Origin: Macrotis lagotis
Taxonomy: Eukaryota; Chordata; Mammalia; Peramelemorphia; Peramelidae
Length of the DNA: 64,000 nucleotides
Direction: 5' to 3'
Assembly (NCBI RefSeq): GCF_037893015.1
Contig: NC_133661.1
Span: 222,607,489 to 222,671,488 of the forward strand
Of the stretch, positions 22,787 through 32,849 are shown piece after piece. Under the pieces are notes generated by a model. The model was not told where the DNA came from. It saw only the letters and a list, made by a program, of their open reading frames with translations, and did not search any database. Both the position numbers and the translations under genes were made by a program. Positions within the stretch are counted from its first letter, which is position 1. Each line of letters begins with the position of its first letter.

Positions 22787-23139
22787 TAGAAGATTATTTC
22801 TTGAGAACCAGGGCATGCACAAAATGGAGGTGAGGAGCAAAAATATTCCAGGCATGGAGAATATCCCTGAGCAAAGGCATAGTGGGAGAAGGTTTATTAT
22901 CTGTGAGAAATAGCAAGCAAATTGTAGCAAGATTAGCAAGGAACCAGTGTGTGAAGGGTTTTAAAAAGACAAAAATGAAAGTTTATATTTGATCCTAGAA
23001 GTAATAGAGAATTCATTGAGTGGGGAGTTGACAAGGTCAGATCTAAGTTTTAGGAAATTCATTTTGATAGAAATGGAAGGGAAGGGGTAATGGACTGCAC
23101 TAGAGCCAGGCTTGAGGCATAGCAATCAAGAGGTTATTT

Positions 23140-23308
23140 AGTTTGGGGCTTGGTTTTTTTTAGGTTTTTTTTGCAAGGCAATGGGGTTAAATGGCCTGCC
23201 CAAGGCCATACAGCTAAGCAATTATTAAGTGTCTGAGGCCAGATTTGAACTAAGATACTCCTGACTCCAGGGCTGGTGCTCTATCCACTGTACCACCTAG
23301 CTGCCCCT
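23140..23308 (-). mobile_element. SINE-A, antisense, in L2
   Basis: The TSD 'tcaagaggttattt' is at 23126-23139 and 23309-23322. The body runs from a T-rich tail to 'ccacctagctgcccc'. About 14 extra bases ('agtttggggcttgg') lie between TSD and tail. Confidence 0.93.
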
Positions 23309-23877
23309 TCAAGAGGTTATTTCAATAGTCCACCTGAAAACTGATCAGACCTGAGCTCAGGAATGGCTCTATAAGTGGACAGATAGGAAAAATAAGATTT
23401 GACAATCAGTTGGAATTGCAGAATAATTAAGAATAAGTTATCAGGGATGACACAAAAGATACAAACTAGATACCTGGAACAATAATGGTGTCCTCAAAAG
23501 GAAAGGAGACATTAGGAGAAAGTGAGTTTTGGGGAAAAGATAATGAGTTCTAGTTTGGACATATTTAGCTTGAGATGCCTACTGAATATCCAGTTTAAAA
23601 AGTCTGATATGCAATGTGGGCTTGGAGCTCAGGAGAGATACACTGAGGCTATTTAGTCAGTCAATCATTAAGCATTTATTTAGTACCTATTGTGTGTCTC
23701 ACACTGTGCTAGCTGGTTGGTTGTTACCTTTCACTTTCAAAGAGGACCAAAGAGGACCAAAATGAAATCACTAAGTTAGAGTCAAGTTATAGTGTGTCCT
23801 ATACAGACTCAGAATACTCTACTACAGATCAGGCACAAATCATGTGAACATTTAGGATGGATTCTTTAGATCTGGAT

Positions 23878-23879
23878 GA

Positions 23880-23931
<52 letters not shown>

Positions 23932-23932
23932 A

Positions 23933-23968
<36 letters not shown>

Positions 23969-24046
23969 AGGAAGGAAGGAAGGAAGGAAGGAAGGAAGGA
24001 AGGAAGGAAGGAAGAAAGAAAGAAGGAAAGAAGAAGAAGAAAGAAA

Positions 24047-24082
<36 letters not shown>

Positions 24083-24128
24083 GAAGGAAGGAAGGAAGGA
24101 AGGAAGGAAGGAAGGAAGGAAGAAAGAA

Positions 24129-24197
<69 letters not shown>

Positions 24198-24218
24198 GAA
24201 GGAAGGAAGGAAGAAGAA

Positions 24219-24292
<74 letters not shown>

Positions 24293-24295
24293 AAA
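23878..24295. repeat. (GAAA)n/(GGAA)n polypurine tract, 418 bp
   Basis: Alternating blocks of GAAA, GGAA and GAAGAA with no pyrimidine on the + strand. It lies within the 3' part of the RT-bearing LINE. All long open frames in six frames here are artefacts of the 4-bp period. Confidence 0.98.
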
Positions 24296-24427
24296 ATTTG
24301 CACATATCACAGTTTTTTTTGAGCTGCTTCAGTTGTAGTTGAACCTTGCTCATAAAGCACAGCACCTTATCTGATGAGGGCATGGCTTGCTGGGTGGTCC
24401 TGTGCCGGTGTCTCCCATGTGATGTAA

Positions 24428-25243
24428 TCAGTTCCAAAGTTCTTCAGAGATACTTTGAGAGAATATTCTTGGGTCATTTCTTAAGGCCATCATGTGGGCA
24501 CTTAGCTTATATAAATTCTCTGTAAAATAGTCTTTTGGGCATGTATACATTTGAACAATATGGTCAGCATATTGGAGCTGTGCTCTCTGTAACAGAGTTT
24601 GAATGTTTGGAAGTTTAGTTAGAGAAAGGACCTCAGTGACCAATACCTTATCTTGATCTTCAGAATCTTCCTAAGACAAGTCAAATAGAATGAAATAATT
24701 CAGTTTCTTGGCATGGCCCTGATAGCCTGTCCAAGTTTCATAGACATACCATAATGAGGTCAGCACAATAGCTGTACAGAGCTTCAGTTTGATAAACAGT
24801 CTAATACCTCTTCTCTCCCACACTTTCCCTTCCAAATATTGAACCAACTCTGATAATCTGTACATCAACCTCATTATTAATGAATACATACCTGGAAAGT
24901 ATATCGCCCAGGTAAATGACCTTATCCACATCATTCAAAGCCTCTCCATTTGCTGTAACTGATGGTTCCATGTCTGGATGGAGTGGTGCTGGTCAGTCTG
25001 TTTTTCTGGTGTAAATTGTTAGGCCACAGCAACAGAGAACTGGTTCCTACTACATTGCATCTCTGCTTCTGAAGCTGCATTGAATGCACAATTATCTGCA
25101 AACAGAAAACCATGCACCAACTCTCCCTCTACTTTAGTCTTGGGCTGTGCTAAGGATACAAAGGAGTCCTTCATTTCTAGTAGCTCAACATAAAAAGAAT
25201 GATATACAAACAAAACAAAATTCACACTCGCACAGACACACAC
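24428..25243 (-). pseudogene. Reverse transcriptase remnant of the LINE
   Basis: Three frames (25243-25019, 24934-24671, 24643-24428) cover the RT active-site region to the connection/thumb part. The catalytic box reads FADN instead of FADD, removing one metal-binding aspartate. Stops and shifts separate the pieces. It is a dead fossil. Confidence 0.8.
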
Positions 25244-25254
25244 AAAATTAGAGC

Positions 25255-25800
25255 TTTAAAGGGAATCAGAAAAGATTTCTGGCATTTTAGCTGGGACTTG
25301 AATGAAGCCAGAGAAGATAGGAAAACAGAGATGGAATAAAAGGAGAGAATTCCAGACAAGGGTAATACTCAGTGAAAATGCCCAAAAGTTATTTGCATAG
25401 AGATACCCTTGAAAGCTGAGATCAATAAGGGAGAAAAGAGAAGAAGGTCCAAGACAGATCCTTGTGGAACTCTCATAGTTAGTAGGATTGACATAAAGGA
25501 AGATCCAACAAAAGAGATTGAGAAGGGGGCAGCTAGGTGGTGGCTAGGTGGCACAGTGGATAGAGCACCAGCCCTAGAGTCAGGAGTCCCTGAGTTCAAA
25601 TCCGGCCTCAGACACTTAATAATTACCTAGCTGTGTGGCCTTGGGCAAGTCACTTAACTCCATTTGCCTTGCAAAAAGCTTTTAAAAAAGAGATTGAGAA
25701 GGTTCTAGGAGGAAAACCAGAGGAAACATGTAGAGTATTCAAGGGAGATAATAGTTTCAAATACAACAGAGATGTCAAGGAGGATGATTATTAGGAAAAG
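25255..25800 (-). mobile_element. L2, antisense, continuation after the LINE insertion
   Basis: 'cattttagctgggacttgaa', 'tatttgcatagagataccct' and 'gatccttgtggaactctcat' match the next antisense L2 blocks. A SINE-A sits inside at 25526-25685. A later L2 block appears at 26040-26131 ('acagtttcagttgtatgatg'). Confidence 0.8.
25526..25685 (+). mobile_element. SINE-A with duplicated head segment
   Basis: The TSD 'aaaagagattgagaag' is exact at 25510-25525 and 25686-25701. The head reads 'gctaggtggtggctaggtgg', an internal 10-bp duplication. Confidence 0.96.
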
Positions 25801-25811
25801 AGCACAAAATG

Positions 25812-26040
25812 TGTCAATTAAAAGAATATTAATAATAGCATTTATATAATACCAGACACCATGTTTTACAGCTATCATCTCATGTGATCCTGAACAACAA
25901 CCCTATGAGGCTAGTGCTATTATTCCATCCATTTTGTAGTTGAAGAACCTGAGGCAGAGAGAGGGGAAATGACTTGCCCAGAATCATACAGCTAGTAATA
26001 TCTGACACCAAATTTGAACTCAGGTGTTCCTCATTCTCAA
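25812..26040 (-). mobile_element. MIR, antisense, nearly full length
   Basis: 'atcatctcatgtgatcctga', 'caaccctatgaggctagtgc', 'gacttgcccagaatcataca' and 'aatttgaactcaggtgttcc' appear in order. Confidence 0.85.
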
Positions 26041-26129
26041 TCACCTTTAGAGAGAACAGTTTCAGTTGTATGATGAGGTTGGAAGAAGAAAGTGATGTGG
26101 AGAAGCTAGACAGTTTTTTCAAGTGGTTT

Positions 26130-26131
<2 letters not shown>

Positions 26132-26184
<53 letters not shown>
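26132..26184. repeat. (GA)26 microsatellite
   Basis: A pure dinucleotide run inside an antisense L2 block. Confidence 0.98.
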
Positions 26185-26187
<3 letters not shown>

Positions 26188-26429
26188 AAACCCTAAGAGG
26201 TAGGGCAAGAACTAATGAGAATTTTTTTTTTTTGGATAAGCAGTAGAGAAGTATATAGGCAGTAGAGAAGAAATGAAGAGATAGAGAGAGATGGAAGATT
26301 GGTGAAAGGTGACAAGTGTACATGTAGAGATGTTGGAGTTGGCTAGGAAAAAGGAGGATGAAATCCATGGGACAGGAAGGAAAAAACATGAGTTTTTAAA
26401 AGGGAACGTGGTATTCATTCAGATTTTGT

Positions 26430-27130
26430 GGTGGGTTTTTGTTTTGTTTTTTCCTCTGGATGTGGATAGCATTGTCCATAACAGGTCTCCCAGGGTTGTC
26501 CTAAGTCTCTGAACTGCTGAGAGGAGCTGCATCCATCAAAGTTGATCAATTCATAATGTTGTTGTTAATGTATACAATGTTCTTTTGGTTTTGTTCTCTT
26601 CACTCAGCATCAATTCATGTAATTCTTTCCATGCTTCTCTAAAATCTGACCATTCATGTTTTCTTATAAAACAAATACTTCATAATATTCATATACTATA
26701 ACTTGTTCAGTCATTCCCCAGATAATGGGCATTTCCTCAATTTCCACTCAATTTCTTTGTCTCTACAAAAAGAGCTGCTATGAATATTTTTGAATATGTG
26801 GAAATTTTCTCATTTTTTTTATGATTTCTTCTGTAGATAGGCCTATTATTAGTATTGCTGGGCCAAAGGATATGATCAGTTTTATTGCTGTTTGGACATA
26901 GTTCCAAATTGCTCTCCACAATTGTTGGATTAGTTCACAATTCCACACCAGTGCATTAATGTTCCAATCTTCCCACAACCTCTTCAACATTGATCATTTT
27001 TTCCTTTTTGTCATCTTAATCAATCTGATAGGTATGAGGTGATACCTCATTTCTCTAATAAATAATGATTTATAGCATTTTTGTAACATTTTTCATGTGA
27101 TTATATATAGCTTTATGATCATTATGGTGT
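26430..27130 (-). mobile_element. L1 3' fragment (ORF2 C-terminus and 3'UTR), antisense
   Basis: Reverse-strand match to the end of the L1 ORF2 described at 17391-21180: 'cattccccagataatgggca', 'gctgctatgaatatttttga', 'attgctgggccaaaggatat', 'tgataggtatgaggtgatac'. It is 5' truncated. Confidence 0.85.
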
Positions 27131-27202
27131 CTTTGCCTAGGACCCAATGTCTTCAACTTAAAATGAAAGGGGATAGATTATCCCTAAGGTTCCTTCCAGC
27201 TC

Positions 27203-27357
27203 TCTTTTTTTTTATTAGGTTTTTGCAAGGCAAATGGGGTTAAGTGGCTTGTCCAAGGCCACACAGCTAGGTAATTATTAAGTGTCTGAGACCGGATTTG
27301 AACCCAGGTACTGATTCCAGGGCTGGTGCTTTATCCACTATGCCACCTAGCCACCCC
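27203..27357 (-). mobile_element. SINE-A, antisense
   Basis: 'aggtttttgcaaggcaaatg' to 'gccacctagccacccc', with a 4-base deletion in the 'actcctgac' box. No clear TSD was found. Confidence 0.9.
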
Positions 27358-28848
27358 TATAATCAATTCTTTTGTCACAAATACAATAGACAACAGTGAT
27401 AAAAACCAAGAACATAAGCAATTGACAGGATTCTCTATTTGATAAAAAACTTCTAGAGAAAGTAGAAGGCAGTTTATCAGATATTAGGTTTAGAATAGCT
27501 CTTTATAACACATATCAAAATAGCCTCTACATGGATTAGCAACTTTAATATTTTTTTAATTTATTTTTTATTCTCATTTTGTACAAATTTTTTTTTACAT
27601 TAATAAAATATACTTGTTTACAAGTAAACAAAATACCCCTCCCCCCATGAATATAGATAGACTTGCTTGGGCGAAAAAGTAAAGGGGAGAGAAAAAAAAT
27701 TAAAATTAAAAAAAATAATAGTAATAATTGTAGGTATGGCCAGGTGGCGCAATGGACGAAGCACCAGCCCTGGAGCCACGAGCACCCGAGTCCATATCCA
27801 GCCTCGTAAACCCAATAATCACCCAGCCATGTGACATGCAAGCCACCCGATCCCCACTGCCCTGCAAAAACCAAAAAGAAGGAAAAAAAAAAGACCCAAA
27901 ATCAAATAAAATAGTAATAATAGTAGGGGTGGCTGGGTGGCAGACAGAGCACTGGCCCTTGAGCCAGGAGCACCTGGGTCCGAATCTGGCCCCAGACACC
28001 CAAAGATCACCCTGCTATGTGGCCCCAGGCAGGCCATCCAGCCCCACTTGCCCTGCACCCTCCCCCAAATAATAACAAAAAATGCGCTTCAGTCTTTGTT
28101 CCAACACCATCAACTCTGTCGTGAGTGGATCACATTCTTTATGATAAGTCCATTACAAAAGTTACTTCCATATTTTTCCAACATTGCCAATACTTGTTGC
28201 AACTCCCTCCTTTCTTATTTCTCCACTACCATGTACAATATTTTCTCCCTCCTTTCACTCTGACTCTGCTGTAGGGTCGCTGAGTGGCGCAGCAGACAGA
28301 TCCCTGGTCCTGGGGCCAAGAAGCCCTGAGCCCCCATACCACCCCTTAGGCCCAGAATCCACCTGGCCCTATGATCCTGGGCAGGCCATCTAATTCCAGC
28401 CCCTTGCAAGAAGTAAAAAAGAAAATGTGTTATATCTGACCACTGTCCCCCCATGGTCCACCCTCTCCTCCTTTATTCACATCCCCACCCTGCTCCCCCC
28501 TACTTCTTACTCCAGTTGTCTGGAGTATATTGAGTATATTTGCTGTTTCCTCTCCTAGCCATCTCTGATGAGAACAAAGGTTCCCTCATTCCCCCTTGCC
28601 TCCCCCACTTCCATATCTTTGCAATAGCTCATTGTAATAAAAAAAATCTTATTATGTGAAATATCTTGGACTATTCCCCCTCTCCTTTTTCTTTCTCCCA
28701 TTCCATTTCCCTTTTTTTCCTATTGACTCCATTTTTACACCATATTTTATCTTCGAATTCAGCTTTCTCCTGTGCTTCAACTATAAAAGCTCCCTCTACC
28801 TACTCTATTAACTGAGATGGTTCATATGAATATTATCAGTATCATTTT

Positions 28849-30125
28849 TTACATGAAGTTCATCCTCATTAAGTCCCTCATATTCCCCCCCCCCCCCTCC
28901 AGTCTCCATGCTTCACCTGAGTCCTGTATCTGAAGATCAAACCTTCTGTTCAGCTCTGGCCATTCCAAAAGGAACCTTTGAAATTCCCCTGGTTCATTGA
29001 AAGTCCATCTTTTTCCCTGGAAGAGGACATTCAGCCTTGCTGGGTAGTTCATTCTTGGCTGCATTCTAAGCTCTTTTGCCTTCCGGTATATTGTATTCCA
29101 AGCCCTACAAGCTTCCAGTGTAGTTGCTGCTAAGTCCTGTGTGATCCTGACTGCAGCTCCACGATATTTGAACTGTGTCCTTCTGGCTGCTTGTAATATT
29201 TTCTCTTTGACTTGGGAGTTCTGGAACTTGGCTATAACATTCCTGGGGGTTGGTTTTTTTGGGGATCTCTTTCTTGGGGGGATCGGTGGATTCTCTCCAT
29301 TTCTATTTTGCCCTCTGCTTCTAGAATATCAGGGCAATTTTCCTGTAGTAATTCTTTGAAAATGATGTCAAGGTTCTTTTCCTGATCATGACTTTCAGGT
29401 ATTCCAATAATTTTCAAATTGTCTTTCCTAAGTCTGTTTTCCATATCAGTTGTTTTTTCAATGAGATATTTCACATTTTCTTCTAATTTTTCTTTTTTTT
29501 TTGGTTTTGAAGTATTGATTCCTGATTTCTGGTAAATTCATCAATCTCCCTGAATTCTATTCTTTGTCTGAAGGATTTGTTCTCCTCAGAGTTTTCTTAT
29601 CTCTTTTTCCATCTGGCCAATTTTGCTTTTTAAAGCATTCTTCTCCTCAATAACTTTTTTGAACTGTTTTATCCATTTGACCTAAGCTGGTTTTTAGCAT
29701 GCTATTCTCTTCAGCATTTTTTTGGATTTCCTTGACTAAGCTGCTGACTTCATTTTCATGTTTTTCCTGCATCTCTCTCTCATTTCTTTTCGCAATTTTT
29801 CTTCTATCTCTCTCATTTGATTTTCAAAGTCTTTTTTGAGCTCTATTATAGCCTGAGCCCAATTTCTGTTTTTCTTGGAGTCTTTAGATGCAGGAGCTTG
29901 TGCTTCCTCATCTTCAGACTGAGTATTTTGATCCTTCTTGGGCTCATTTGCAAAATATTTCTCAATAGTCTTCTTTTTGTTTCTCTGCTTGCTAATTTTC
30001 CCAGCCTGGGCCTGGTTTTGGGGGTGCTTCCTGAGCTTTTGGGACACTCCCACAAGGGTTTCAGTGTGTGAGTTTCTGCCCTCCCTCCTGGTCTGTGAAT
30101 GAACATAAGCGCCCCCCTCTGCCAC
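28849..30125 (-). pseudogene. Half-L1 ORF1 remnant, copy 1
   Basis: N-terminal part KISKQRNKKKTIEKYFANE and coiled coil (WAQAIIELKKDFENQMREIE) at 30125-29736. The RRM-like part LKIIGIPESHDQEKNLDI, ENCPDILEAEGKIEMERIHR and SPQERDPQKN lie at 29474-29232. The C-terminal part RMNYPARLNVLFQGKRWTF and ELNRRFDLQIQDSGE lie at 29064-28849. Domain order equals L1 ORF1p, and 'TIEKYF' parallels 'SIEKFL' of the L1 at 15.3 kb. At least two frameshifts break it. No ORF2 follows. Confidence 0.88.
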
Positions 30126-30757
30126 GGGACTGAGGTGGGGGGGCCCTGTTGTTCTATGGGGGGGGCCTAGACTGCGATCAGGATCTGAATGTGGTCAGAG
30201 CCCCAGAGTCCTGTTCCAGGGGCAGAGGACAGAGCTCTGCAGTCTCTCTTTCTCTTCACTCCCCTCCCTCAGCTCAATGGGCTCATGCCCTGGGGGCTCC
30301 TTCTTACTGGCTCTGCCTGCTTCTGTTTCCGGGTCTAGGTTGCAGAAAGACCAAGCTGCTCCCTGTGTGCCCCGAGGGCTGGGCTCCAGGTGCTCACTCT
30401 GGCAGAGCCCCCCCCCCCCCACTGTTCCCCCACTTTGTGCCTGGTGCTCCTTGGGGTGCAGCTCAGGAGACTCCACCGCTGCTGTGAGCCACGGCTCCCA
30501 GCGCCCTGGGGCTGCCTCTGGGAGGCTGAAGTTCTTTTGCTCTGGCGGGCCACCCCTCTGGCAACCCGTCCCTCTGACCCTGGGAAGCAGAGCCTTTCTG
30601 CCCTTTTCCAGGTTACCTTGAGTAGGAGAACTGCCTCACTGGGTCCCTTTGTGGGTTCTGTCCCTCGAAAGTTTAGTTAGAGTCCTTAGCTTATGAGTTT
30701 TATCAGAGAGCTCCTAAGACTCGATCCCTTCACGTCGCCATTTTGGCTCCACCCCCC
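30126..30757 (-). promoter_or_regulatory. Half-L1 5'UTR / internal promoter, copy 1
   Basis: GC-rich with poly-purine/pyrimidine runs. On the - strand the element starts with 'ggagccaaaatggcgacg', containing an AAAATGGCG YY1-type box (30736-30744 on the + strand as 'cgccatttt'). Confidence 0.75.
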
Positions 30758-30782
30758 TAGCAACTTTAATATTAAAAAAAAT

Positions 30783-30928
30783 CAGGCGCAGCCAGGTGGT
30801 GAAATGGATAGAGCACTGACCCTGGGGTCAGGAGGACCTGAGTTCAAATCTAGCCTCAAACACTTGATAATTGTCTAGCTGTGTGACCTTGGGCAAATCA
30901 CTTAACTTCATTGCCTTAAATAAAACAC
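30783..30928 (+). mobile_element. SINE-A-like, older
   Basis: 'gcagccaggtggtgaaatgg' head, 'gagttcaaatctagcctcaa' and 'gaccttgggcaaatcactta'. It ends in an (AC)n run at 30929-30940. Confidence 0.85.
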
Positions 30929-31054
30929 ACACACACACTCAAAACTAGAGATGAACAGAAAGAAATGCTTTCCAAATCTATGACTGGGGAAAAATTAATA
31001 ACCAAGGAGAAAAAACAATGTGCACTAATAAAAGCAATGAAACCAGGATGAAAG

Positions 31055-31190
31055 AGGGAAAGGAAGCAAAGATTATAGAGTTTCAGCATTTACCATGATT
31101 ATAGAGCTAATACAATTCTGAGGTCGGATATAAATTCAGGTCTGTCCTGACTTCAAATCCAGCACTTTATCCCTACATCCCATACCTTCC
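31055..31190 (-). mobile_element. MIR-like fragment, antisense
   Basis: 'gatataaattcaggtctgtc', 'ctgacttcaaatccagcact' and 'ttatccctacatcccat' read as the antisense MIR end. Confidence 0.5.
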
Positions 31191-31301
31191 TTTAATCAGT
31201 AAATAAGTGGTGAACCACAGGCATAGATTTAAGCATATACTAATAGATATGGTTTTTATTTTTTATTTTTTTGGCTTTTGCTCAATTGTACTTCCTTATT
31301 T

Positions 31302-32292
31302 ACAAGGATGGATGCTACTGGGAGGGGTTTTTGGTTGAGGTTCTTGGAAGGGAAAATTGGAATGTGATAATGCAGGGGGAAAATAAAATCAATACGTTAC
31401 TTAAATGGATATAACAGGCAGGACTGAATACTGTTACAATGTATAAGAAGGACATTTTCAGCATTTGTAATGATTAACAGCATATACAAAATGTAATTAT
31501 GCATAGAATAGGAAATTAGGTGGTACAGTAGATAGAGAGACCAGGACTGAAGTCAGAAAGACTCATCTACCTGAGTTAAAATCTAGCCTTAGATACTAGC
31601 TGTGTGACCCTGGGCAAGTCACTTAACCCTGTTGGCCTCAGTTTCTTCATCTCTAAGATGAGCTAGAGAAGGAAATGACAAGCCACTCCAGTATCTTTAC
31701 CAAGAAAACCCCAAATGGGGTCATGAAGAATCAAACATGACTGAAAAACAACTGAACAACAACAATCACAAGGGTGGATGTTGTTGGGAAGGGTTAATTG
31801 TTAGAAAGGGAAACTGGAAGTGATAATAAGTGTGTGGGGAGGGGAGAACCAAAATCAATACATCATTTAAATAAATAAATATAATTGGCAGGGATGAATA
31901 GTGTGGCAAGGTATATGGAGGACATTTTCAGCATTTGTTATGATTAACAACCATATATTATACATAGTATGAGTAACTGGATGGTGGAGTGGACTGGAGT
32001 CAGGAAGACTAATCAACCTGTGTACAAATCTGGGCTTAGATACTTAATAGAAATATGACTCTAGACAAATCATTTAACCCTGTTTGCCTCAATTTCCTCA
32101 TCTGTAAAATGAGCTGCAGAAGGGGTAACTGGAAAGTGATATAATGTAGTAAATAAATTTTTAAAAATCAATACATTTAAATAAATAAATAAATATGATG
32201 GGCAGGGCTGAATAATGTGGCAATGGATAAGGACAGTTTCAGCATTTACCATGATTAACAACAACAACTTAATCACACATAGTAAGGCCAGA
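31302..32292 (+). repeat. Local tandem triplication containing SINE-B
   Basis: Unit 1 (31302-31767), unit 2 (31768-about 32116) and partial unit 3 (about 32117-32292) share 'aaaatcaatac', then 'ggcaggactgaat' (with changes), 'ggacattttcagcatttgt' and 'atgattaacaac' in the same order. Units 1 and 2 each carry a tRNA-headed SINE at the same place (31513-31767 complete SINE-B; about 31970-32117 shortened). Confidence 0.9.
31513..31767 (+). mobile_element. SINE-B, in triplication unit 1
   Basis: 'gtgtgaccctgggcaagtca', 'ctagagaaggaaatgacaag', 'cactccagtatctttaccaa' and tail 'ctgaacaacaacaa'. Confidence 0.9.
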
Positions 32293-32849
32293 ATGAACAT
32301 GGGCTTATTTATCAGATCTTGAAATGCTAGAATAAGGGGGTGTGTATTTTGAATTTGAGAAAGATAAATTTAGAAAGAATAGAAGGAAGTCTCACTATAA
32401 CACATCTGGGAATAAATTTATGATCCCCATTCCCCTAGAGATGCTAAAACTTTAAGTCCATTCCAAAGTGATTTGGAGAAATACACAGATGACTGAGCTA
32501 TGATGACAGTGAAACTGAGATATCTTGGGAACTTAGCTAACCTTGACTTTAGGGTGAACATCTCAGCCCTTCTATAAGTCATTACTTGGTGCTATACTGA
32601 TCCATGGACTTCTTTCCCAGAAACTTTCATACTAGATAGCAGCAGGTATGAGCAGCCACCCTTAAATAGGTCTCAGGAGACTCCTGGGGGAGCAAGTTTC
32701 CTTCAGCATTGTATATTATAAGCTCTATTGTAACTCTGATCACTTAACAGTTGTGTTTCAGTTGTGTCCCTGTCAGACTCTTCTTAATCCCCTGTGAACT
32801 ATATCATACAAATACCATCTATAGGGTTTATTGGCAAAGATACTGGAGT
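32293..32849. other. Intergenic, no recognised element
   Basis: Unique-looking AT-rich sequence. No open frame of note. It may include older L1 matter ('ctaaaactttaagtccattc'). Confidence 0.35.

Larger units (their letters stand above)
22085..23715 (-). mobile_element. Long antisense L2 LINE(s), broken by SINEs
   Basis: L2 blocks in antisense order: 'aagtgctgggatatacatag' (22127), 'atttattaaacacctactgt' (22351, a second 3' terminus), 'atattccaggcatggagaat', 'tttgatcctagaagtaatag', 'ttcaatagtccacctg', 'aagataatgagttctagttt'. It continues after the inserted LINE at 25255. It comprises at least two overlapping L2 copies, and SINE-A elements interrupt it. Confidence 0.8.
23718..25250 (-). mobile_element. 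RT-bearing non-LTR LINE (RTE/Dong-like), 5' truncated
   Basis: It reads antisense and splits an L2. Frames on the - strand carry RT parts: ELVHGFLFADNCAFNAAS (about 25130-25080), then ETWTGYQGHAKKLNYF (about 24745-24690) and LLQRAQLQYADHIVQMY (about 24590-24540), which is the usual order for this class. The last segment (23718-23877) is separated by a GAAA tract and ends with the complement of 'tcctctttgaaagtgaaagg', like the MAR-type SINE tail. The clade is not certain. Confidence 0.8.
27553..30757 (-). mobile_element. Composite half-L1 (HAL1-like) element, copy 1
   Basis: 3.2 kb bounded by an exact 16-bp TSD ('tagcaactttaatatt' at 27537-27552 and 30758-30773), so it moved as one unit. Read on the - strand: GC-rich 5'UTR (30757-about 30130), ORF1 remnant (about 30125-28850), pyrimidine-rich region, three SINE-derived modules in antisense (28410-28272, 28066-27926, 27870-27740) and an A-rich tail. 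No ORF2 sequence is present. Half-L1 elements that keep only ORF1 are known in mammals. The SINE modules recur in copy 2. Confidence 0.9.

Noticed and set aside
23878..24295. Repeat array considered as a CRISPR-like structure
   Set aside because: It has no spacers and a 4-bp period, and the locus is a vertebrate genome.
23829..24437. Several 145-202-codon frames of Lys/Glu/Arg or Phe/Leu/Ser repeats
   Set aside because: They are translations of the (GAAA)n/(GGAA)n tract in all frames, not genes.
27937..28263. Open frame over the half-L1 SINE modules
   Set aside because: The frame is antisense to the element and runs through SINE-derived GC-rich modules. There is no domain.
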